64,000 nt of DNA from Blautia sp. MSJ-19. GTDB taxonomy: Bacteria; Bacillota; Clostridia; Lachnospirales; Lachnospiraceae. Numbering within the stretch: position 1 is the first letter of the stretch; each line of letters starts with the position of its first letter. The position numbers and the translations under genes are program-made. The DNA lies in NCBI RefSeq assembly GCF_018918125.1, contig NZ_JAHLQA010000007.1, forward strand, positions 310,001 to 374,000, read 5' to 3'. This document shows positions 25,130 to 34,598 of this stretch, piece by piece. The notes beneath the pieces were generated by a model that saw only the letters and a program-made list of their open reading frames with translations, was not told where the DNA came from and ran no database searches.

Positions 25130-25408
25130 ATGACACAGGAAGCTTTAGGAATGGTAGAAACAAGAGGACTTACAGCAGCAATCGAAGCAGCTGACCAGAT
25201 GTGCAAAGCAGCTAACGTAGCACTGGTAGGAACAGAAAAAATCGGATCCGGACTGGTAACAGTTATGGTTCGTGGAGATGTAGGAGCTGTTAAATCTGCA
25301 GTAGAAAGCGGAAGCGCAGCAGCATCCAGACTTGGAGAACTTGTTGCTACACATGTAATCCCGAGACCACACACAGACGTAGAAAAAATCCTTCCGGTAC
25401 TGAAATAA
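25130..25408 (+). CDS. BMC-H shell protein (PduA/PduJ type), duplicate
   Basis: A 92-residue near-copy of the protein at 24464-24739, differing at fewer than ten positions including a QMCK segment in the first helix and a longer C-terminal end (PVLK). It has the KIGSG pore loop and the usual ending [19 protein letters not shown] precedes the ATG. Confidence 0.95.
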   Translation: MTQEALGMVETRGLTAAIEAADQMCKAANVALVGTEKIGSGLVTVMVRGDVGAVKSAVESGSAAASRLGELVATHVIPRPHTDVEKILPVLK

Positions 25409-25445
25409 TTAAATTTCCTGAAAACGGAAGAAAGCAGGTGTAATC

Positions 25446-26090
25446 TTGGAATCAAAAAACATCGAACTGATCACAAAGATGGTCATTGATGCCATCAATC
25501 AGTCTGAAGACAAAGGCAATGGCTTTATGGTTCCAATCGGTGTTTCTGCAAGACACGTTCACCTGACACAGGAGCACGTAGAAGCTTTATTCGGACCAGG
25601 ATATCAGCTCACCAAGAAAAAAGATCTTATGGGCGGACAGTTCGCATCAAACGAAACTGTTACAATCGTTGGTCTGAAGCTTCGTGCAATCGAGAAAGTT
25701 CGTGTTCTCGGACCAGTCAGAAGTGCAACACAGGTTGAAGTATCTGCTACAGATGCTATCAAACTTGGAATGAATGTTCCGGTACGTATGTCCGGAGATA
25801 TTGCAGGAAGCGCACCGATCGCAATCGTTGGACCGAAGGGTGCCATCTATCTCAAAGAGGGATGTATCGTGGCTATGCGCCATATCCACATGTCTCCGAA
25901 GGATGCACAGGCAGCCGGCGTGAAAAACGGCGATATCGTTTCTGTCAAAGCAGATAATGAGCGCGGAACAATCTTTAATCATGTTGCAATCCGTGTAGAC
26001 GACAGCTTTACACTGGAAATGCATATTGATACAGATGAAGCGAATGCAGCAAAGATTGCCACAGGCAATACAGTTACCATCATAAAGTAA
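25446..26090 (+). CDS. pduL: Phosphate propanoyltransferase
   Basis: A 214-residue PduL-type phosphotransacylase that converts propionyl-CoA to propionyl-phosphate and regenerates CoA in the lumen. Zinc-binding histidine motifs are ARHVHLTQEH near residue 34 and MRHIHMSP near 141, with FNHVAIRV later. The first 15 residues (NIELITKMVIDAINQ) look like a targeting helix. The start codon is TTG at 25446, preceded by AGCAGG. No propionate kinase gene is in the window, so the acyl-phosphate must be used by a kinase encoded elsewhere. Confidence 0.94.
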   Translation: MESKNIELITKMVIDAINQSEDKGNGFMVPIGVSARHVHLTQEHVEALFGPGYQLTKKKDLMGGQFASNETVTIVGLKLRAIEKVRVLGPVRSATQVEVSATDAIKLGMNVPVRMSGDIAGSAPIAIVGPKGAIYLKEGCIVAMRHIHMSPKDAQAAGVKNGDIVSVKADNERGTIFNHVAIRVDDSFTLEMHIDTDEANAAKIATGNTVTIIK

Positions 26091-26108
26091 ATAATTCCTC
26101 TGAATCAG

Positions 26109-26130
26109 CCGGTGGTGTGAGCACCACCGG
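26109..26130 (+). promoter_or_regulatory. Intercistronic hairpin before the BMC-P gene
   Basis: A perfect 9-bp stem (26109-26117 with 26122-26130) with a 4-nt loop and no T-tract lies between pduL and the shell vertex gene. It may tune the amount of the downstream pentamer, needed in only small numbers per shell. Confidence 0.55.
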
Positions 26131-26170
26131 CATAGAGGGGTTACAGCAATAACAATGCGGAGGCACACAC

Positions 26171-26437
26171 ATGATAGTAGGTAAAGTAGTTGGAAGTATC
26201 GTTTCCACTCGTAAAAGTGACAAGTTGATAGGACAGAAATTCATGATCGTGGAGCCGGTGCATCATATGAAAACTGACTTATCCCAGATCGTAGCGATCG
26301 ATATCATCGGAGCGGGAATCGGGGAATATGTGTTGGTGGCACAAGGAAGCGCAGCGAGAATTGGCTGCGGCGAAGAAACAGCACCGATCGATGCGGCAAT
26401 AGTCGGAATCGTCGATGATGGTGCAGGATTGGAGTAA
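26171..26437 (+). CDS. pduN: BMC-P shell vertex protein (EutN/CcmL family)
   Basis: An 88-residue pentamer-forming protein that caps the shell vertices. The pattern GKVVGSIVSTRKSDKLIGQK at the start, the AIDIIGAGIGEYVLV segment and the end AAIVGIVDD are typical of EutN/CcmL/PduN. It is the only BMC-P in the window, as expected for one shell. PduS follows 4 bp after its stop. Confidence 0.94.
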   Translation: MIVGKVVGSIVSTRKSDKLIGQKFMIVEPVHHMKTDLSQIVAIDIIGAGIGEYVLVAQGSAARIGCGEETAPIDAAIVGIVDDGAGLE

Positions 26438-26441
26438 CGCC

Positions 26442-27770
26442 ATGGAAATCAAAGATTTACAGAAAATTATGCAGGACAATGGTGTTGTAGGTGCTGGTGG
26501 TGCCGGATTCCCGTCATATGCCAAGCTTACAGACAAGGCGGACACAATTCTTATGAACTGTGCCGAGTGTGAACCATTGCTGAAACTTCACAGACAGTTA
26601 CTTGAGAAACATGCATATGAGATCATGAAAACATTCCATACAGTTATGGAGACCGTAGGTGCTTCACAGGCTATCATCGGAATCAAGAGATCTTATGTAC
26701 AGACGATCAGGGCACTGCAGCAGCACATTGAAGAATTCCCTGGTCTGAAACTTCATCTTCTTGATGAAGTATATCCGATGGGTGATGAAGTTGTGCTGAT
26801 CTATGAAGCTACCGGACGCGTTTGCAGACCTGGCGGACTGCCGATTGAGCAGGGCGTCATCGTATTTAACGTAGAGACCATCTACAATGTATATCAGGCA
26901 ATGGAATCCCAGAAGCCGGTTACAGAAAAATACGTATCAGTCGTAGCAGAAGTTGAACATCCGGTTACAGTAAAAGTACCGCTTGGATGTACATTAGATG
27001 AGGTAGTCGCACAGGCTGGCAATATCACAACCAAAGATCCTGTTTACTTTGTAGGCGGCCCGATGATGGGACGCATTGGCAGCGGAGCAGATCCGGTGAC
27101 CAAAACAACAAATGCAGTTCTTGTTCTCCCACGCGATCATCAGATCGTTATGAAGAAACAGAGAACTTCAGCAATCGATTTAAAACGCGCAGCATCTATC
27201 TGCTGCCAGTGTAATACCTGTACGGACCTTTGTCCGAGACATAACCTGGGACATCCGATCGATCCGGCCCGCTTCATGAGAGCAGCATCTGCCGGAGACT
27301 TCAGAGATGTAAATCCATACATCAACGCTTCATTCTGCAGTTCCTGCGGTGTATGTGAGATGTATGCCTGCCCACAGAGTCTGGCACCAAGAACACTTCT
27401 TGCAGACATGAAGGGTGGACTTCGTAAAGCAGGTATCAGACCTCCTCAGGGAGTACAGCCGGTACCGGTACAGCCTTCACGAGAATATCGTAAGGTTCCG
27501 GAAGAACGTCTGATGGCTCGTTTGGGACTGACAAAATACGATAAGGATGCACCGATGGATGAGAACGTAGTTCCGGTATCCAAGGTTAAGATCCTTTTAA
27601 GCCAGCATATCGGCGCACCGGCACAGGCAATTGTGAAAACAGGCGACATGGTAACCAAAGGACAGATGATCGCACAGCATGCAGACGGATTAAGCGTCAG
27701 CATCCATGCAAGTATCTCTGGTAAAGTAACTGAAGTAACAGACCGCCACATCATAATTGCAGCAAAGTAG
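26442..27770 (+). CDS. pduS: PduS-like flavin/iron-sulfur electron carrier (RnfC-like)
   Basis: A 442-residue homologue of PduS. It opens with GVVGAGGAGFPSYAK, an NADH/FMN-binding RnfC-like segment. Two four-cysteine clusters follow: CCQCNTCTDLCPR near residue 259 and CSSCGVCEMYACP near 305, each suited to a [4Fe-4S] centre. The C-terminus is a barrel-sandwich domain (KTGDMVTKGQMIAQHADG). In B12-dependent loci PduS reduces cobalamin; here the dehydratase needs no B12, so it more likely moves electrons across the shell to or from NAD or the radical activase. The start chosen is ATG 26442, 5 bp after the preceding gene. Confidence 0.92.
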   Translation: MEIKDLQKIMQDNGVVGAGGAGFPSYAKLTDKADTILMNCAECEPLLKLHRQLLEKHAYEIMKTFHTVMETVGASQAIIGIKRSYVQTIRALQQHIEEFPGLKLHLLDEVYPMGDEVVLIYEATGRVCRPGGLPIEQGVIVFNVETIYNVYQAMESQKPVTEKYVSVVAEVEHPVTVKVPLGCTLDEVVAQAGNITTKDPVYFVGGPMMGRIGSGADPVTKTTNAVLVLPRDHQIVMKKQRTSAIDLKRAASICCQCNTCTDLCPRHNLGHPIDPARFMRAASAGDFRDVNPYINASFCSSCGVCEMYACPQSLAPRTLLADMKGGLRKAGIRPPQGVQPVPVQPSREYRKVPEERLMARLGLTKYDKDAPMDENVVPVSKVKILLSQHIGAPAQAIVKTGDMVTKGQMIAQHADGLSVSIHASISGKVTEVTDRHIIIAAK

Positions 27771-27786
27771 AAAGGACGTGCAGAAA

Positions 27787-28335
27787 ATGAGTAAAGCAAT
27801 CGGAATGATTGAATTTAAAACCACTGCCACAGGTATCACAGCAGCGGATGCCATGGTTAAGACATCTGAAGTAGAGATCGTCGAGGCACAGACCGTATGT
27901 CCGGGAAAATATATTGCAATTATCACAGGCGATTTAAGTGCAGTAAAAGCAGCTGTTGACGCTGCAGTAACTACTTACGAGGACAAATGCATCGACAGTT
28001 TTGTACTTGGTAATCCTCATGAGTCTCTCTTCCCGGCTATGTATGGAACAACACAGATTGAGGGAATCAGCGCTCTGGGAATCCTTGAGACTTATGATGC
28101 AGCTTCTATCATCGAAGCAGCAGACCAGGCAGCAAAAACAGCAATCGTAGATGTTATCGAGTTACGTATTGCAAAAGGTATGTGTGGAAAATCCTACATG
28201 CTTCTTACAGGAGAAGTTTCAGCAGTAGAAGCTTCCATCGAAAAAGCAAAACAGCTTGTGGCATCCAAGGGAATGTACCTGGATTCCTCAGTGATCGCTC
28301 ATCCGGATCAGAGAATGATCGATTCTATTCTTTAA
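27787..28335 (+). CDS. pduT: BMC-T shell protein with Fe-S site (PduT-like)
   Basis: A 182-residue tandem BMC-domain protein forming trimers. The first domain has TVCPGKY with C38, at exactly the position of the cysteine that binds the central [4Fe-4S] cluster in Salmonella PduT. The second domain begins near residue 96 with GILETYDAASIIEAAD. PduT and PduS are thought to pass electrons through the shell. The chosen ATG follows AAAGGACG; longer in-frame starts overlap the pduS end. Confidence 0.93.
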   Translation: MSKAIGMIEFKTTATGITAADAMVKTSEVEIVEAQTVCPGKYIAIITGDLSAVKAAVDAAVTTYEDKCIDSFVLGNPHESLFPAMYGTTQIEGISALGILETYDAASIIEAADQAAKTAIVDVIELRIAKGMCGKSYMLLTGEVSAVEASIEKAKQLVASKGMYLDSSVIAHPDQRMIDSIL

Positions 28336-28369
28336 TTAAAATAAATGTTCTCAAAAGGGGGCAAAGTAA

Positions 28370-29134
28370 ATGCTGGCATTAGAAAGACGGAATTTGATTC
28401 TTGAGAAATTACAGGCTGAAAAACGAGTCGTCGTAAGCGAACTCAGTCAGCTCTATGAAGTTTCTGAAGAAACAATACGCCGTGACCTGGACAAGCTTGA
28501 AAAAGAAGGACTTGCTACCAAAAGCTACGGTGGGGCTGTCATAAATGAAGATGTAAGCATAGACTTGCCCTTTAATATTCGAAAAAACCAGAATGTAGGC
28601 GGAAAGCAGAAGATGGCGGAAATCGCCGCTTCGCTGGTGCAGGAAGGCGACCATATTTTTCTTGATGCGAGTACTACGGCAGTGTTTGTTGCCAAAGCAC
28701 TCAAAGAGAGAGAACGTCTTACTGTGATCACGAATTCTATGGAGATCCTTCTGGAACTTTCCGATGTATCCGGCTGGAATATCATTTCTACCGGCGGAGT
28801 CATGAAAGAAGGATATCTCGCATTTCTTGGATCCAGAACAGAGGATGTGATCCGGTCCTATTATGTGGACAAGGTCATCATTTCCTGCAAAGCACTGGAT
28901 CATGAATGGGGTATCATGGAGTCACAGGAAGCTTTTGGTACCACCAAGAAAGCCATGATCGCATCTGGCCGCGAAAAGATTCTGGTAGTTGACAGTACAA
29001 AATTTGATCAGACCGCATTTTCCGTTGCAGGAAAACTGCGGGATATAGATGTGGTCGTAACAGACAGGAAGCCCTCCGAGAAGTGGCTGGCACATTTTGC
29101 CGATGAGGGTATAGTGTGCAGATATCCTGAATAA
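28370..29134 (+). CDS. DeoR/GlpR-family transcriptional regulator
   Basis: A 254-residue regulator. The N-terminal winged helix has ERRNLILEKLQ and the signature VSEETIRRDLDKLEKEG; the C-terminal sugar-phosphate sensor domain (about 75-235) has LDASTTAVFVAKAL and a late DSTKF motif. DeoR repressors usually respond to phosphorylated sugars, so fuculose- or rhamnulose-1-phosphate is a reasonable inducer. It lies inside the operon between pduT and the propanol dehydrogenase, and could bind the inverted repeat around the promoter at 16691-16743. That target is an inference. Confidence 0.92.
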   Translation: MLALERRNLILEKLQAEKRVVVSELSQLYEVSEETIRRDLDKLEKEGLATKSYGGAVINEDVSIDLPFNIRKNQNVGGKQKMAEIAASLVQEGDHIFLDASTTAVFVAKALKERERLTVITNSMEILLELSDVSGWNIISTGGVMKEGYLAFLGSRTEDVIRSYYVDKVIISCKALDHEWGIMESQEAFGTTKKAMIASGREKILVVDSTKFDQTAFSVAGKLRDIDVVVTDRKPSEKWLAHFADEGIVCRYPE

Positions 29135-29159
29135 CGATCATAGAAAAGGAGCAACAGAT

Positions 29160-30311
29160 ATGAAGACCTTTGGAATGAAAACTGTCATTCATTTTGGAGA
29201 CAACGCACTGGATCGCCTGAGAGAGATACCATACAAGAGAGTACTCATCATTACGGATCCATTTGTAGTGCAGAGCAAGATGATTGACCTGATTACAGAG
29301 CCTTTGGCAAAGGGCGGCATTGAATACGACATTTTCCATAATGTAGTACCGGATGCACCTGTGGATAAGATAGCAGATGGTGTCAAAAAATTCCTGAGCT
29401 ACCAGCCGGAAGCAGTTATTGCTGTAGGTGGAGGTTCCGCTATTGACTCCTCCAAGGCAATTCGAGAGTTTGCACTGAAGATCAACCATTACAGCGACGT
29501 TGGTCTGATTGCCGTTCCTACTACAAGCGGAACTGGTTCAGAGGTTACATCCTTTGCGGTCGTAAACGATACCGAAGCCAAGGTAAAATATCCACTTGTT
29601 TCATCAAGCCTGACAGCAGATGAGGCGATTCTGGATGCAGAATTAGTAAAAAGTGTACCACCGGCTATCACAGCAGATACCGGAATGGATGTTTTCACCC
29701 ATGCACTGGAATCTTACGTAAGTACCGACCATAATGAATTTTCAGCAGCACTTGCAGAAAAAGCAATGGAAATCTGTGGAGTATTCCTCCTGAGAGCTTA
29801 TCTTGACGGAAGCGATATGCATGCAAGACAGAAGATGCACGTTGCATCCTGCCTGGCAGGTCTTTCTTTCAACACAGCCGGACTTGGAATCACACACAGT
29901 ATGGCACATCAGCTTGGAGCACAGTTCCATATTCCTCATGGAAGAGCAAATGCAATGCTTCTGCCACATATTGTAGAGTTTAACGCAAACATCAATAAGA
30001 GAAGCAGAAGTCAGAAGACATATCTTCCGTCTGTAGACAGATATGCGTCTGTTGCACATATTCTGGGACTGAGCAATTACAACCAGGTAATGAGTGTGCG
30101 TTCTCTCGTAAACTGGATTCAGTTTATGCAGAAAGAAATGAATATTCCTATGACGATTCAGGAGATTGGAACAATCAGCCCGGATGAATATTTCGGTGCG
30201 ATTGACAGAATGGCAGATGCGGCTCTTGCGGATGCCTGCACACCTACCAATCCTAGAACCCCGACCAAGGAAGATATCATGAAGATTTACAAGAAACTCT
30301 GGTCCTTCTAA
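29160..30311 (+). CDS. pduQ: Iron-type 1-propanol dehydrogenase (PduQ-like)
   Basis: A 383-residue group III (iron-dependent) alcohol dehydrogenase. The NAD-binding GGGSAIDSSKA, the TTSGTGSEVTSF loop and the metal ligands in TADTGMDVFTHALE, THSMAHQLG and IPHGRANA are all present. It would reduce propanal to 1-propanol and regenerate NAD+ for PduP inside the shell. FucO (lactaldehyde reductase) is in the same superfamily, so the split of work with the zinc enzyme at 22827-24056 is not settled. AAAGGAG precedes the ATG. Confidence 0.92.
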   Translation: MKTFGMKTVIHFGDNALDRLREIPYKRVLIITDPFVVQSKMIDLITEPLAKGGIEYDIFHNVVPDAPVDKIADGVKKFLSYQPEAVIAVGGGSAIDSSKAIREFALKINHYSDVGLIAVPTTSGTGSEVTSFAVVNDTEAKVKYPLVSSSLTADEAILDAELVKSVPPAITADTGMDVFTHALESYVSTDHNEFSAALAEKAMEICGVFLLRAYLDGSDMHARQKMHVASCLAGLSFNTAGLGITHSMAHQLGAQFHIPHGRANAMLLPHIVEFNANINKRSRSQKTYLPSVDRYASVAHILGLSNYNQVMSVRSLVNWIQFMQKEMNIPMTIQEIGTISPDEYFGAIDRMADAALADACTPTNPRTPTKEDIMKIYKKLWSF

Positions 30312-30339
30312 AAGAAGATCAGAAGTAAACTATGACAGG

Positions 30340-30366
30340 GTTACTGTGAATGAAATGAGCAGTAAC
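30340..30366 (+). repeat. GTTACTG inverted repeat, third copy
   Basis: Arms 30340-30346 and 30360-30366 pair perfectly over 7 bases. The left arm and spacing resemble the copies at 2035 and 4628. It sits between pduQ and the PduO-like gene. Confidence 0.6.
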
Positions 30367-30383
30367 GATCAGGAGATGCCCGA

Positions 30384-31448
30384 ATGAACATTTACAGCAA
30401 AAATGGAGATAAAGGGACAACCAATCTTGTCCATACAAAGAATGTCTCAAAATCCGATGACCGCGTGCAGTTGGTTGGTGATATGGATGAACTGAATAGT
30501 TATCTGGGACTGGTTAAGACCATGCTCCAGGATACAGAGGCAGTTCAGACTGTTGAGAAGATTCAGTCGACATTGCTTGTGATCACAGATGGTGTGGCAG
30601 ATCCTTTTAACAGGGAATATAAGGTAGACGATGACAGAACTGAATTCCTGGAAGCGGAGATTTCCCGTCTGGAGGAGATGATTCCTTACAATGAGAAGCA
30701 GATACTTCCGGGACAGTGCCGTCTGTCGGCGGAGATAGATGTGGCACGGAGTGTTGCAAGGAGAGCGGAAAGAGCACTTGCAGCGGTCAGTGTAAAATTT
30801 GGTGCAGATAATGGTGCCAAGAAATATATGAATCGTCTGGCGGATTATCTTTATATGCTTGCCAGATATGCGGATGTGCAAAATGAGGAAAAACCGGCCG
30901 TCAAGGTGGATAAAACTTCAGAAATCACGTCCACAGGTGGAAAAGATGAGGTCAGAACCATGGCAGAAAACCAGAATCAGTCAGGAACAGTCAATGAGGC
31001 TGTTATTCAGGAAGTTTTAAAGAGAATGGGGATTCAGGGAAGAATCACACTTGCCAGTGCGAAGCGCCTGATCGACAAGATCGAACAGGAAGCAGAACGA
31101 CGCGGCAAAAAAGCAGTGATCGCTGTCTGTGGTCCGGATGGAAATCCGATTGCGGTTCATGTAATGGATGGCGCATTTCTGGTCAGCTTTGATGTGGCAA
31201 CAAAGAAAGCTTATACTTCTGTTGCAGTCAAGATGTCTACAAAAGAATTAAGCGTTCTTGCCCAGCCGGGTGGAACCTTCTATGGCGTAGACAAGATGGA
31301 TGGTGGTAAGATCGTGATCTTTGGCGGTGGTGTGCCACTCAAAGTCGGCGATACTATTATCGGTGGTCTTGGAATCAGCGGTGGTACCGGTGAAGAGGAT
31401 CACAGCCTTGCTGAATATGGATTATCCGTACTGAATGAAGTTTTGTAA
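30384..31448 (+). CDS. PduO-like fusion: cob(I)alamin adenosyltransferase domain plus HbpS/GlcG domain
   Basis: A 354-residue two-domain protein. Residues 1-175 match the PduO adenosyltransferase: YSKNGDKGTTNL at the start, GDMDELNSYLGL, and the active-site helix ARSVARRAER, then YMNRLADYLYMLARYAD. The linker carries an amphipathic helix (NEAVIQEVLKRMGI) resembling a targeting peptide. Residues 220-354 are the DUF336/HbpS-type domain (ITLASAKRLIDKIE, QPGGTFYGVD, GGLGISGGTGEED), which binds haem or cobalamin in relatives. An adenosyltransferase beside a B12-independent dehydratase is unexpected; it may be a relic, serve other B12 enzymes or have a new role. Confidence 0.9.
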   Translation: MNIYSKNGDKGTTNLVHTKNVSKSDDRVQLVGDMDELNSYLGLVKTMLQDTEAVQTVEKIQSTLLVITDGVADPFNREYKVDDDRTEFLEAEISRLEEMIPYNEKQILPGQCRLSAEIDVARSVARRAERALAAVSVKFGADNGAKKYMNRLADYLYMLARYADVQNEEKPAVKVDKTSEITSTGGKDEVRTMAENQNQSGTVNEAVIQEVLKRMGIQGRITLASAKRLIDKIEQEAERRGKKAVIAVCGPDGNPIAVHVMDGAFLVSFDVATKKAYTSVAVKMSTKELSVLAQPGGTFYGVDKMDGGKIVIFGGGVPLKVGDTIIGGLGISGGTGEEDHSLAEYGLSVLNEVL

Positions 31449-31477
31449 TATAAATACTTCAAATCTGATAATAAAAT

Positions 31478-31523
31478 AAGAGCTCTGGAGACTTACATGA
31501 GTGAGTTTCCGGAGCTCTTTTTA
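31478..31523. terminator. Bidirectional terminator ending the microcompartment operon
   Basis: Complementary arms near 31478-31489 and 31508-31519 (AAGAGCTC with GAGCTCTT, one interior mismatch) with five T after the right arm and AT-rich sequence on the left. It serves both the pdu-like operon and the convergent AraC gene. Confidence 0.85.
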
Positions 31524-31527
31524 CGCA

Positions 31528-32376
31528 CTATGCTTTTTTATATTTTCCGGGGGTGATCCCTTTATACTTTTTAAAAGTACGGATAAAGTAACTCAGATCA
31601 TTGAAGCCGTTTCGGTAAGCAATCTCCGTGATCGAGTCATCGGTGGTCGATAACTGGTAACATGCTTGTTCGATCCGCTGATGGTTCAGGTAATCCATCG
31701 GTGTCTGGTGTGTCATTTCGGAGAAGAAACGGCAGAAGTATTTCGGTGACATGGATACCGAAGCCGAAAGCTGCTGAAGCGTCAGAGGGGATGCATAATT
31801 ATGCTCAATGAAATCCAGGACCTGTTTCAGCTGCAGGATTCTCTTATAATCACGCCGTGCGCGTGTAACGCTTTCCAGATAGTAATGATTACCAAAAACC
31901 AGACCGAAAAAGTGGTAAAATTGTCCAAGCACAGACAGCTCATAACCCATAGGCTTCTTCCAGAGAGCATCAAAAAGTGTGTTTACAGTTGCACAAATGT
32001 CTGCATATTTTGGAGTAAAGTGGTGGTAGATCAGGATTTCCTGATGAATGATCTTTTGCATGTAACCGGCGCAGACGGAGTTGTTTTTCAAAAAAGCGTT
32101 ACCGTCGAAAACGATGCACTGATAGACACAATCCTCGGGAATTCCGCTGTGAAGGATTCCGCTGTGCACAAAAATGACATCTCCGGTATTGGCTGTGAAA
32201 CTTTTTTCGTCTAAAGTGACGGTAAGAGAACCCTCGAGAATACGGATGATTTCATATTCTACATGCCAGTGATAAGACATCACATAGCGGGGATGGTTCT
32301 GATCGATGTGATGAAATTCAAATGGAAAGTCGTAAGTCCCTCTTAAACGGTCCTCGTTGCGGTCCAGATCGTGCAA
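31528..32376 (-). CDS. AraC-family transcriptional regulator
   Basis: A 282-residue regulator with an N-terminal cupin-like sugar-binding domain (HWHVEYEIIRILEGSLTV and GDVIFVHSGILHSG) and a C-terminal double helix-turn-helix (SVSMSPKYFCRFF, then NGFNDLSYFIRTFKKYKGITPGKY). It is divergent from fucose isomerase and convergent with the microcompartment operon, so it probably activates fucose or rhamnose genes on binding the sugar. The start codon appears to be TTG, 8 nt after AAGGAGG. The 200-bp gap to fucI should hold the shared control region. Confidence 0.9.
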   Translation of the reverse strand: MHDLDRNEDRLRGTYDFPFEFHHIDQNHPRYVMSYHWHVEYEIIRILEGSLTVTLDEKSFTANTGDVIFVHSGILHSGIPEDCVYQCIVFDGNAFLKNNSVCAGYMQKIIHQEILIYHHFTPKYADICATVNTLFDALWKKPMGYELSVLGQFYHFFGLVFGNHYYLESVTRARRDYKRILQLKQVLDFIEHNYASPLTLQQLSASVSMSPKYFCRFFSEMTHQTPMDYLNHQRIEQACYQLSTTDDSITEIAYRNGFNDLSYFIRTFKKYKGITPGKYKKA

Positions 32377-32577
32377 AATAAGTCCCTCCTTATCGCGAGT
32401 TCACAGATTTTTTACAAAATAATTAAAAAAAGTGAATATTGTCCTGTTTTTTGCTATTATATCACAAGTAATTGCTGCTTGGCAAATGTATACTAGGAAA
32501 CATAGGAAACAACGAAGTTTTTTGGTGAAAACTTCTTGAACAACAATGTACTTAATAAAATGGAGGTAATAAATATT

Positions 32578-34374
32578 ATGGCAAAGAGCAGATTAATCGG
32601 AAGCTATCCAGTAATCGGTATCAGACCTACCATCGATGGACGTAGAGGAGCCCTCGATGTAAGAGGATCTCTGGAAGACCAGACAATGAACATGGCAAAA
32701 TCCGTTGCCAAATTATATGAGGAGAACCTGAGATACTCCAACGGTGAACCGGTTAAAGTTGTTATCGCTGATACAACGATCGGACGTGTTGGTGAAGCAG
32801 CAGCTTGTGCTGATAAATTCAGACATGAAGGTGTTGATATCACTGTAACAGTTACACCTTGCTGGTGCTACGGTGCAGAAACAATGGATATGGACCCACA
32901 GACAATCAAAGCTGTATGGGGATTCAATGCAACAGAAAGACCTGGTGCTGTATACCTTGCATCCGTTCTTGCTACACATGCACAGAAAGGCCTTCCGGCA
33001 TTCGGTATCTACGGACATGAAGTTCTGGACGCTGACGACACAGAAATGCCAGAAGACGTTAAAGAAAAAATGTTAAGATTCGGTCGTGCAGCAGTTGCAG
33101 TTGCAACTATGAGAAACAAATCCTGGCTGCAGATCGGTTCCGTTACAATGGGTATCGGCGGATCTATCATCGACCCGGATTTCATCGAATCCTACCTTGG
33201 AATGCGTGTAGAATCTGTTGATGAAGTTGAAATCATCCGTCGTATGACAGAAGGCATCTATGATCATGATGAATTCGAAAAAGCTCTGAAATGGGCTAAA
33301 GAAAACTGCACGATTGGATTCGACAAGAACCCGCCGGAACTGCAGATGACAGAAGAGCAGAAAGAAGAGCAGTTTGAATTCGTAGTTAAGATGGCTGTTA
33401 TCATCCAGGAACTTATGAATGGATGCGACAACCTTGATCCTAAATTCTCTGAAGAAGCAATCGGACACAATGCGATCGCAGCTGGTTTCCAGGGACAGAG
33501 ACAGTGGACAGACTTCTATCCGAACGGTGACTTCGCAGAAGCTATGCTGAATACTTCCTTCGACTGGAACGGAGCCAGAGAGCCATACATCCTTGCTACA
33601 GAGAACGACGTACTGAACGGTCTTGGAATGCTGTTCATGAAACTCCTTACAGGACGTGCTCAGATGTTCGCAGACGTTCGTACATACTGGAGTGCAAACG
33701 CTGTTAAACGTGTTACAGGATACGATCTTGAAGGCGTTGCCAAAGAAAACGATGGTATCATCCATCTGATCAACTCTGGTGCATGCTGCCTTGACGCTTC
33801 CGGTGTTGTCAAAGATGAAAACGGCGAAGGCATCATGAAAGAATGGTGGAATGTAACAGAAGAAGATCAGAAAGCTATCATGAAAGCTACTACATGGAAC
33901 GCAGCTGACAACGGATACTTCCGTGGCGGCGGATTCTCTTCCAGATTTGAAACAAGAGCTACCATGCCGGCTACAATGATTCGTCTGAACCTTGTTAAAG
34001 GCCTTGGACCGGTTCTTCAGATCGCTGAAGGATGGACTGTAGAGCTTCCGGAAGATGTATCTGATACACTTTGGAAACGTACAGACTACACATGGCCATG
34101 CACATGGTTCGTACCGAGATGCGATGGCAAAGACGGTGCATTCAAATCCGCTTACGATGTAATGAACAACTGGGGCGCTAACCATGGAGCAATCTCCTAT
34201 GGACATATTGGTGCAGACCTGATCACAATGTGCTCTATGCTGAGAATCCCGGTATGCATGCACAACGTACCAGAAAAAGATATCTTCCGTCCGGCAGCAT
34301 GGAATGCATTCGGAATGGAAAAAGAAGGTGCAGACTTCCGCGCTTGCAAGAACTACGGACCTCTGTACAAATAA
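32578..34374 (+). CDS. fucI: L-fucose isomerase
   Basis: A 598-residue enzyme, close to E. coli FucI (591). It interconverts L-fucose and L-fuculose using Mn2+. The metal ligands are in conserved segments: glutamate in [10 protein letters not shown], aspartate in FADVRTYW, and histidine in WGANHGAI; the ending [11 protein letters not shown] is also typical. An in-frame ATG at 32536 lies upstream, but GGAGG directly precedes ATG 32578. It feeds the compartment through fuculokinase, whose gene is not in this window. The codons are strongly biased, suggesting high expression. Confidence 0.97.
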   Translation: MAKSRLIGSYPVIGIRPTIDGRRGALDVRGSLEDQTMNMAKSVAKLYEENLRYSNGEPVKVVIADTTIGRVGEAAACADKFRHEGVDITVTVTPCWCYGAETMDMDPQTIKAVWGFNATERPGAVYLASVLATHAQKGLPAFGIYGHEVLDADDTEMPEDVKEKMLRFGRAAVAVATMRNKSWLQIGSVTMGIGGSIIDPDFIESYLGMRVESVDEVEIIRRMTEGIYDHDEFEKALKWAKENCTIGFDKNPPELQMTEEQKEEQFEFVVKMAVIIQELMNGCDNLDPKFSEEAIGHNAIAAGFQGQRQWTDFYPNGDFAEAMLNTSFDWNGAREPYILATENDVLNGLGMLFMKLLTGRAQMFADVRTYWSANAVKRVTGYDLEGVAKENDGIIHLINSGACCLDASGVVKDENGEGIMKEWWNVTEEDQKAIMKATTWNAADNGYFRGGGFSSRFETRATMPATMIRLNLVKGLGPVLQIAEGWTVELPEDVSDTLWKRTDYTWPCTWFVPRCDGKDGAFKSAYDVMNNWGANHGAISYGHIGADLITMCSMLRIPVCMHNVPEKDIFRPAAWNAFGMEKEGADFRACKNYGPLYK

Positions 34375-34410
34375 TAAAACAGGCTTTTCTCATAAATGCC
34401 ATGATATAGC

Positions 34411-34444
34411 AAAGACCCCGGAAAGATTTCCGGGGTCTTTGTGT
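34411..34444 (+). terminator. Terminator after fucI
   Basis: A 30-base near-perfect palindrome (arms 34411-34424 and 34427-34440) with a GC-rich core and T-rich end. It closes the fucose region. Confidence 0.9.
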
Positions 34445-34598
34445 GATATGCGGATATGTGTCGAAAAACTTCTGCTTTTTATTGGTTTTTATAGCAAAAA
34501 AGGATTATCATTGCACCGAGTCTGTGGTATGATAGTCTAAGATAAAATGAAGTGTGAAAAATGCAGGAATATACGGGAGTGAAGGAGATAGGCATAAA

